Positions 15,737 through 20,822 of a DNA stretch of 20,822 bases are shown here, piece by piece (positions within the stretch are counted from its first letter, which is position 1; every line of letters starts with the position of its first letter). A model generated the notes under the pieces. That model saw only the letters and a program-made list of their open reading frames with translations. It did not search any database and was not told the origin of the DNA. The DNA comes from RGIG8767 sp964386235 (lineage in GTDB: Bacteria > Bacillota > Clostridia > Lachnospirales > Lachnospiraceae): contig CAYLSH010000029.1 of NCBI GenBank assembly GCA_964386235.1, forward strand, positions 1 through 20,822. The letters are read 5' to 3'. The translations under genes were made by a program, and so were the position numbers.

Positions 15737-16192
15737 ATGGTCAGACTGGATCGTAATACCAATGGGGAAACCTATCAAAGAGCAAGGATGTTATTAGAGG
15801 CGGCATGGGAGGCAAGAAAGAATGCCTATGCACCATATTCTCATTTTGCAGTGGGAGCCGCTCTTTTATGCGAAGACGGAAGCGTGGTGACGGGATGCAA
15901 TGTGGAAAATGCTGCGTACTCGCCGGGAAACTGTGCAGAACGAACGGCTGTTTTTAAAGCTGTTTCAGAAGGAAAAAGAGAGTTTCTAGGCATTGGAATT
16001 GTGGGAACTAAAGAAGGTACGGTTCCACAGGGAGGGGAAATCTGTTCTCCCTGTGGTGTCTGCCGACAGGTATTGGGAGAGTTTTGCAAAGCCGATTCTT
16101 TTTTGATCTATGTGACCGACGGTGAAAATCTCTATGCATATACGCTGGCAGAACTCCTTCCGCTTGCCTTTGGACCGGCACAGTTATCGTAA
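15737..16192 (+). CDS. cdd: Cytidine deaminase
   Basis: A 151-aa zinc enzyme of pyrimidine salvage that deaminates (deoxy)cytidine to (deoxy)uridine. The zinc site is Cys66-Ala-Glu68 in NCAERTA (Glu68 is the proton shuttle) with Cys106 and Cys109 in PCGVCRQV. YAPYSHFAVGAALL (31-44) and GCNVENAAYSPG (53-64) bind substrate. It is about 10-15 residues longer than the usual homotetrameric form, mainly at the N-terminus. The start is supported by GGAAGGA (about 15727-15733) just before the ATG. It is a single gene and ends inside a bidirectional terminator. No promoter is clear in the 131 bases upstream. Confidence 0.95.
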   Translation: MVRLDRNTNGETYQRARMLLEAAWEARKNAYAPYSHFAVGAALLCEDGSVVTGCNVENAAYSPGNCAERTAVFKAVSEGKREFLGIGIVGTKEGTVPQGGEICSPCGVCRQVLGEFCKADSFLIYVTDGENLYAYTLAELLPLAFGPAQLS

Positions 16193-16218
16193 AAAGAGGA
16201 TTTCTATCCTCTTTTTTT
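16191..16218. terminator. Bidirectional intrinsic terminator, cdd / YfhO-family gene
   Basis: AAAAAGAGGAT (16191-16201) pairs perfectly with ATCCTCTTTTT (16206-16216) around a TTCT loop. T-runs follow on both strands: T7 at 16212-16218 on plus, and five T complementary to 16191-16195 on minus. The stop codons of both convergent genes (TAA at 16190-16192; minus-strand TAG at 16206-16204) lie in the hairpin. Confidence 0.93.
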
Positions 16219-18759
16219 CTTTTCCCATTTTTTTTCTAAGATACAGATCGTTACAAAGATGCCGATGCTGCAAAGGGTAATGAGGATACCGGCAGTCAGT
16301 CCCTGCGGATAGTACCGGATGGAGATGGTATGTTCTCCGGCAGTTAAGGGGATGGCAATCATCATATCTTCAAAAAGAGCAGCTTCTGTTTTTACTCCAT
16401 CCACCACAATGGTAAATCCGGGATCGTAGGGCGTGCTTAAGATCAGATAGCCGTTTTCGGATGCCGTAACGTTTCCTTTTATGGAAGAGGAAGTCATGTC
16501 TTCAATCTGTAGGGTGTCCTCATTTAACTGCCGGATCAGATCTAAGAGGCAGTCCTCGTCCATGCCGTAGGCGGTCAGATGGAATGTGTTTTCGGTTTCT
16601 GCATTGAGCGTGATGATCGTACCCGCAGTGTGATAACCCAGGTCCATGATATATTTATTGTTTAATTTTTTATAGGTCTTTATCTTTTCCTCGCCCACGT
16701 AAGCGGTAATTTCCGGTACTTTTGTGGTATCGCAGTAAGCGTACACATGGGTGTCATAGGGCACTTCAATGATCGAATAGCCGGCATTGTCCTCACTGTA
16801 GATCCGGGTAAATAGATCGCCGTAAGCACCCAGACGGGTAGCAAGGATATTCTGTCTGTTAATCGGAAGAATGTCATCCTTTGCATTTTCGGCAACGATG
16901 GAAAATGCCGTATCTTTATCATCAATCAGCAATTCTTCCATATCCGCTTCGGGTGACACAACAAAACCAAACGGAACGGAGTATGTGTTTTGATACAGAT
17001 ATACATTGTCCCTTTCGGTGACAAAAGAATACAGGCTGTCTTCCGGAAGTGCTTCTCCTTTTTGAAAGGTGTAGCCACAGGAGAGAAGCGCAGAAGTAAA
17101 AGGTGTCAGTCCGTCCGCACAATAATAGACTTTGCTGTTTCGCATACCGTAGCGGTTGTAAAAATAATTGACCAGCCCGTTTCCGGTGGAAGAAAACATG
17201 GAAACGGAAGGATAATTCTGCAGCATGGAGTCGTTATTGGTGGTACGGGAGGTCTTTTCATAACGGTAAAAAGAACCTTCATCCAACACCATCTGTTCCT
17301 GACTCAGTTCATGATAGGTTTCATAGTTTGCCAGATAATCCGGCCGGGAAACGGTGGATAAACTGGTTAACAGGGTATTGGTGCCTGCTTCAACCACAAC
17401 GATCATGGTCAACAGACAGGTTACATACAGTGGTGTCTTTTTGCTGTTGGCAAAGAAATAGAGCAGGATGGCATAGATTACAAGGAACAGCGCAGAAAGA
17501 AGAAAACTCTCTTCGCCGAAAGCATCATCCGTAACCAGTTTCTGTACAAGAAGCATAAAGACAGCGCCGAAGGTAAAGGTAATCCCCAGTTCTTTGCGGG
17601 AAACATTCCAAAGATTCAGATACACTTCCAGACAGACCGTCAGTACCAGAAGAATGTAAAGGAAGGACTGTCTTGCCGGAAGGGAATCGGGATAATTAAA
17701 TCCATGCCAGATAAAAGTAGGGATATTGTAACTGAAACTAAGCAGCATAATAATCAAAAGCACGATCTTACCTGCTTTTTCTTTGGAGGCAATGTTCTTG
17801 CTCATCAGATAAAGCGGGAAGAGCAGGATGACGGCAACGGAACAATAGATATTGGGCCAGTGATCCAGACCGGTTTCAATGGCAACATCCATACAATGCC
17901 GTGCTAAAACATCAAACAGGGAAAAATAGCCTTTTAAGGTATCCGGAAAATCCGCGGAAGTAAAACGGGATAACTGTAATGCCAGTATTTCCGGAATCAA
18001 AAGGAGTGCTCCGATACCGCCTGCCAAAAGGGAAAAAACAAAAAAGCGAAGGCATGCACTTATTTTTTTCTCAGCAAGGGGCAGTAACACAATCAAAAAA
18101 TACAGCACCAGATAGATACAGATCATGATGCAGATATAGTAATTGGAAAGGATCGCAATACCCAGACAAAGACAGTAGAGTTTATATTTTCCTTCTTTTA
18201 CCAACGCTTCCAGGCCCAAAAGGATCAGGGGTGCCAGAACAATACAGTCCAGCCACATGACATTCCAGTTGTAGGCGGCCATATAGCCGGACATGGCATA
18301 GAAGAGGGCGAAAAATGCAAGTTCTATTTTTTTAGACTGAAAATGTCTGGAAAAATAAATGCAGGATGTCAGACCGCAAAGCCCGATCTTTACGACAACC
18401 AGATAACTTAAAAATTCCATCAGGTATGCTTCCGGCACCAGAATGCAGAGCCAGTTTAAGGGTGTTGCCAGATAATAAGCATACAGGGCGATGAAATTGG
18501 AGCCGATTCCTGCATTCCAGGAATAAAAAAGAGAATCCCCTTCCTTTATTTTATGGAAAAAATCCGTCAGAAAAGGAAAATACTGATGGTACATATCAAT
18601 ATTCAGAAAAGAGCGATCCCCAAAGGGGTAGATCTTCTGAATGGCATATAGGACCATCATGGTAATAAAAGGAATGCAAAATGCAAGAATGTATAAGGGG
18701 TTCTGGGAGATCCATTCTTTAAGGGATCTTTTTTTTACCTGTTTTAAATGGTATTTCAT
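16204..18759 (-). CDS. YfhO-family polytopic membrane protein
   Basis: An 851-aa protein with a dozen or so hydrophobic helices in its first ~460 residues, a large extracellular mixed domain and one last TM (TAGILITLCSIGIFVTICI) before a Lys-rich tail. YfhO features are an early NIDMYHQYFPFLTDF loop, SWNAGIGSNFIALYAYYLA, and the C-terminal beta domain with PYDPGFTIVVDG and AGEHTISIRYYPQG. In Bacillus, YfhO acts with an undecaprenyl-phosphate glycosyltransferase to glycosylate lipoteichoic acid, and it resembles GT-C glycosyltransferases. I chose the ATG at 18759 because GTGAGG lies 7 bases before it; the GTG at 18771 is part of that ribosome site. It lies 39 bases after the LtaS-like gene, so they are probably one operon. 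Confidence 0.92.
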   Translation of the reverse strand: MKYHLKQVKKRSLKEWISQNPLYILAFCIPFITMMVLYAIQKIYPFGDRSFLNIDMYHQYFPFLTDFFHKIKEGDSLFYSWNAGIGSNFIALYAYYLATPLNWLCILVPEAYLMEFLSYLVVVKIGLCGLTSCIYFSRHFQSKKIELAFFALFYAMSGYMAAYNWNVMWLDCIVLAPLILLGLEALVKEGKYKLYCLCLGIAILSNYYICIMICIYLVLYFLIVLLPLAEKKISACLRFFVFSLLAGGIGALLLIPEILALQLSRFTSADFPDTLKGYFSLFDVLARHCMDVAIETGLDHWPNIYCSVAVILLFPLYLMSKNIASKEKAGKIVLLIIMLLSFSYNIPTFIWHGFNYPDSLPARQSFLYILLVLTVCLEVYLNLWNVSRKELGITFTFGAVFMLLVQKLVTDDAFGEESFLLSALFLVIYAILLYFFANSKKTPLYVTCLLTMIVVVEAGTNTLLTSLSTVSRPDYLANYETYHELSQEQMVLDEGSFYRYEKTSRTTNNDSMLQNYPSVSMFSSTGNGLVNYFYNRYGMRNSKVYYCADGLTPFTSALLSCGYTFQKGEALPEDSLYSFVTERDNVYLYQNTYSVPFGFVVSPEADMEELLIDDKDTAFSIVAENAKDDILPINRQNILATRLGAYGDLFTRIYSEDNAGYSIIEVPYDTHVYAYCDTTKVPEITAYVGEEKIKTYKKLNNKYIMDLGYHTAGTIITLNAETENTFHLTAYGMDEDCLLDLIRQLNEDTLQIEDMTSSSIKGNVTASENGYLILSTPYDPGFTIVVDGVKTEAALFEDMMIAIPLTAGEHTISIRYYPQGLTAGILITLCSIGIFVTICILEKKWEKKKRG

Positions 18760-18798
18760 AAATGTCCTCACTTTAATCTGGGTTTATGCTCCGGGTAA

Positions 18799-20595
18799 TT
18801 ACCGGAATAAATTATAATATTGCAATATTTTATACGAATCCCAATAGGCATCCTCCGTAGAAATTGTGGTGGTGTTGCCCGATGCATCCGTTGTCTGCAT
18901 AACGGATATGGATGGGTACGTTTCATACTGTGTGGATAAAAACTGTTGATAGTCCGTAAGCGGAAGCCCCGCGGTTTCGAGTGCCTTTATACCAAGGTAG
19001 TTTGCACTCATGCAAAGCCCTGTGGTTTCCTCTATATCAAAATTGGCATGAATGATATAGGGAACCTGATAACGAAGCCGAAGTTCTTCTTCTGTCAGGG
19101 AGTACACCGATCGGTTGTTTATTTTGTAGATCGGAGAAACCACGGAATCCGTCGGCTGATGATCCCCGAAAAATACAATGATGGTGGGATCGTCTATGGA
19201 ATCAAAATATTCCACCAGTTTCCTGAGCGAACGGTCGGATTCTTTTAACAGGGACAGATACTGGTTTAACGCAAAAGAATCGCTGCCCTCCACGGATATC
19301 GAAGGGGTAAAATTATCGAATGCATCCGTATAGGAAGAATGATTCTGCATGGTAACATTGAATAAAAACAGGGGAGTATCCGGATCCTGTTCATAGAGTT
19401 TTATCACTTTGTCAATGTCCGCTTCATCGCTGATATATTTTCTAAGCAGCAAAGGATCGGTAAAATCACTCTTGGAGTAAAAAGCATCAAACCCAAGATA
19501 CTCATAGGCTTTGTCCCGGCTCCATCCCTTTGCACCATAGGGATGAAGTGCCAGCGTGCGGTATCCCATTTCTTTTAAGGAAGAAGCTATGGAAGGAACC
19601 TCACTATGGATATACTGCTGGTAGGGAATGCATCCCTGGGGAAGGAATGCCATGGAGTTCCCTGTTAAAAACTCAAATTCCGTATTGGCGGTATTGCCCC
19701 CTAAAACGGAAACGTCCATATATCCGGAAATCGTGTTTTCAGCACCGTTTAGCAGACTGCGCATATAGGGAATCTCATCTTCGTTTGTTGTATACGGAGC
19801 CAGCAGGGAAAGGTCGGAAAAAGCTTCGTTCATGATTACGATGATATTAGGCTGCTGACTGCCGATCGTATCCGGGGTATCGTGACCGGCTTCTTTTTTT
19901 ACAAGGGAAGCATCCGAAAGCAGGGCCAGGGCATGCTCTTCGCTGTAGGAATCGGGCTTGTCCACGCCAAGATACTGGCATTCTAACAAAAAGGCAACCA
20001 CGGTACCATCCTTGTAGGTCATGGTATTGGGCGTAAAAAGTTTGTCGTAGATGCGGAAACGCTTTACACAATCCTTTGTCTGTACGTAATTGCCAAGCAA
20101 AAGAAGGCAGAGTGCAAAAATCACCGCACCAGCGATACGGATTTTGCAATAGCCGGTCTTTTTATCCGCAAAATGGCAGAACACAAAGATCACGACAAAT
20201 ACAAGGATACAGACAATAGCCTGGGTACTCAGCGTGTACTGGTAATTGTCCGCCACACTGGCAGCAGTCCTTATGCTGAAAATATCCCAGGGCATAACGG
20301 GATTGGAACGGAACTGGATTACGAAGTAATTGAGCAGTCCGACTATCAGTGAGATACCTGCTTCAATCCTAAGAGACAGGCGTAACCTGCCCGTTACGGC
20401 AAATAAAAACCACGCGAACAATTCAAAAAAAGCAATATTCAGTAACTGGATCGGAAAACGCATTTTTTCAAAGGGATTGCGCAAAAACCATTCCATGGCA
20501 TAAAAATTAAGAACGGGGATGAGAACAAGCAGCGCAATATTAACAGCGGCCTTTATAAGGTGTTGTTTATGAATCGATTTATTATGGTCAGTCAT
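18799..20595 (-). CDS. LtaS-type sulfatase-fold phosphoglycerol transferase
   Basis: A 598-aa membrane enzyme with about five N-terminal TMs (to about residue 170) and an extracellular sulfatase-like domain. Key residues match LtaS of S. aureus: metal ligand Glu257 in IMNEAFSD, nucleophile Thr302 in GGNTANTEFEF, and Asp478-His479 in FFGDHQP (S. aureus E255, T300, D475/H476). Such enzymes move glycerol-phosphate from phosphatidylglycerol onto lipoteichoic acid or related glycans. Which polymer is made here is not shown. The ATG at 20595 has AAGGA upstream. A TTG at 20625 would start only about 6 bases from the predicted transcription start and is less likely. It is the first gene of the operon with the YfhO-family gene. 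Confidence 0.9.
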   Translation of the reverse strand: MTDHNKSIHKQHLIKAAVNIALLVLIPVLNFYAMEWFLRNPFEKMRFPIQLLNIAFFELFAWFLFAVTGRLRLSLRIEAGISLIVGLLNYFVIQFRSNPVMPWDIFSIRTAASVADNYQYTLSTQAIVCILVFVVIFVFCHFADKKTGYCKIRIAGAVIFALCLLLLGNYVQTKDCVKRFRIYDKLFTPNTMTYKDGTVVAFLLECQYLGVDKPDSYSEEHALALLSDASLVKKEAGHDTPDTIGSQQPNIIVIMNEAFSDLSLLAPYTTNEDEIPYMRSLLNGAENTISGYMDVSVLGGNTANTEFEFLTGNSMAFLPQGCIPYQQYIHSEVPSIASSLKEMGYRTLALHPYGAKGWSRDKAYEYLGFDAFYSKSDFTDPLLLRKYISDEADIDKVIKLYEQDPDTPLFLFNVTMQNHSSYTDAFDNFTPSISVEGSDSFALNQYLSLLKESDRSLRKLVEYFDSIDDPTIIVFFGDHQPTDSVVSPIYKINNRSVYSLTEEELRLRYQVPYIIHANFDIEETTGLCMSANYLGIKALETAGLPLTDYQQFLSTQYETYPSISVMQTTDASGNTTTISTEDAYWDSYKILQYYNLFR

Positions 20596-20637
20596 TCTTT
20601 TTTTCCTTATTATTATATTTTTCAAAAACTATCCTAC

Positions 20638-20666
20638 ATTCTATTCGATTCCCCGGAATGCGTCAA
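20638..20666 (-). promoter_or_regulatory. Promoter of the LtaS-like/YfhO operon
   Basis: Read on the minus strand, TTGACG (20666-20661), a 17-base spacer and TAGAAT (20643-20638) give a near-consensus housekeeping promoter. The spacer contains the interrupted palindrome ATTCCCCGGAAT (20648-20659), a possible operator. The ATG lies about 36 bases beyond the expected transcription start. Confidence 0.8.
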
Positions 20667-20714
20667 GGGAAGGGGACATATCTTAATGAAAGATTAAAAA
20701 AATAAAAAATACAC

Positions 20715-20743
20715 TTGACATGTTGTGCAAATCTGTGTAATAT
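20715..20743 (+). promoter_or_regulatory. Promoter of the tRNA-Arg gene
   Basis: A perfect TTGACA (20715-20720), exactly 17 bases of spacer and TAATAT (20738-20743). The tRNA begins 27 bases after the -10. It diverges from the LtaS-like operon promoter. Confidence 0.88.
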
Positions 20744-20769
20744 ATGACTGTTGTCGCAAGATAACATAT

Positions 20770-20822
20770 GTGCGTTTAGCTCAGCTGGATAGAGCGTTTG
20801 GCTACGGACCAAAAGGTCGGGA
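20770..20822 (+). tRNA. tRNA-Arg (anticodon ACG), cut by window end
   Basis: The first 53 bases of a tRNA. The acceptor 5' strand is 20770-20776, then T8-A9, then a D arm GCTC/GAGC with the AGCTGGATA loop. The anticodon stem is TTTGG/CCAAA with loop CTACGGA, anticodon ACG at 20804-20806. A variable loop AGGTC and the start of the T stem follow. The T loop and acceptor 3' strand lie beyond the window. A34 would be deaminated to inosine to read CGU/CGC/CGA. Confidence 0.93.

Overview
The window looks like a chromosomal segment of a low-to-mid GC Gram-positive Clostridia member, most likely Lachnospiraceae. The reasons are the tig-clpP-clpX-lon-engB gene order, strong AGGAGG-type ribosome sites, TATAAT promoters with a TGN extension, and the mix of MalF/MalG-type permeases, a lipoprotein solute-binding protein, VanZ, YfhO and LtaS-like proteins. 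The species cannot be fixed from this sequence alone.

Region 1 (about 1-6900, + strand) is a protein quality-control block: trigger factor, ClpP, ClpX, Lon and the ribosome-assembly GTPase EngB/YsxC, followed by a small VanZ-family membrane protein. A promoter lies in front of tig. A strong terminator-like hairpin sits in the clpX-lon gap, immediately before the lon ribosome site, so lon may be attenuated.

Region 2 (about 6900-14955, + strand) is an accessory transport locus. It holds two sugar-type ABC permeases, a long HlyD/MacA-like adaptor with coiled coils, a two-TM protein with a MacB-like extracellular core, and a large lipoprotein (815 aa) with an extra N-terminal domain in front of an ordinary solute-binding fold. 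No ATPase is present. A 100-N assembly gap (12047-12146) truncates the MacB-like gene. Directly after the gap, and running up to the lipoprotein gene, is an array of palindromic repeats spaced 72, 72 and 71 bp apart. The lipoprotein gene itself carries three nearly identical 39-bp in-frame repeats. This importer/adaptor/repeat combination is the most unusual part of the window.

Region 3 (about 14934-16218) has a class-I glutamine amidotransferase-like hydrolase (peptidase C26) on the minus strand, whose 3' end overlaps the lipoprotein gene, and a cytidine deaminase on the plus strand. The deaminase ends in a bidirectional terminator shared with region 4.

Region 4 (16204-20666, minus strand) is a two-gene cell-envelope operon: an LtaS-type phosphoglycerol transferase followed by a YfhO-type polytopic membrane protein. 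It is driven from a good promoter at 20638-20666. A divergent promoter then drives a tRNA-Arg(ACG) gene that is cut by the window end.
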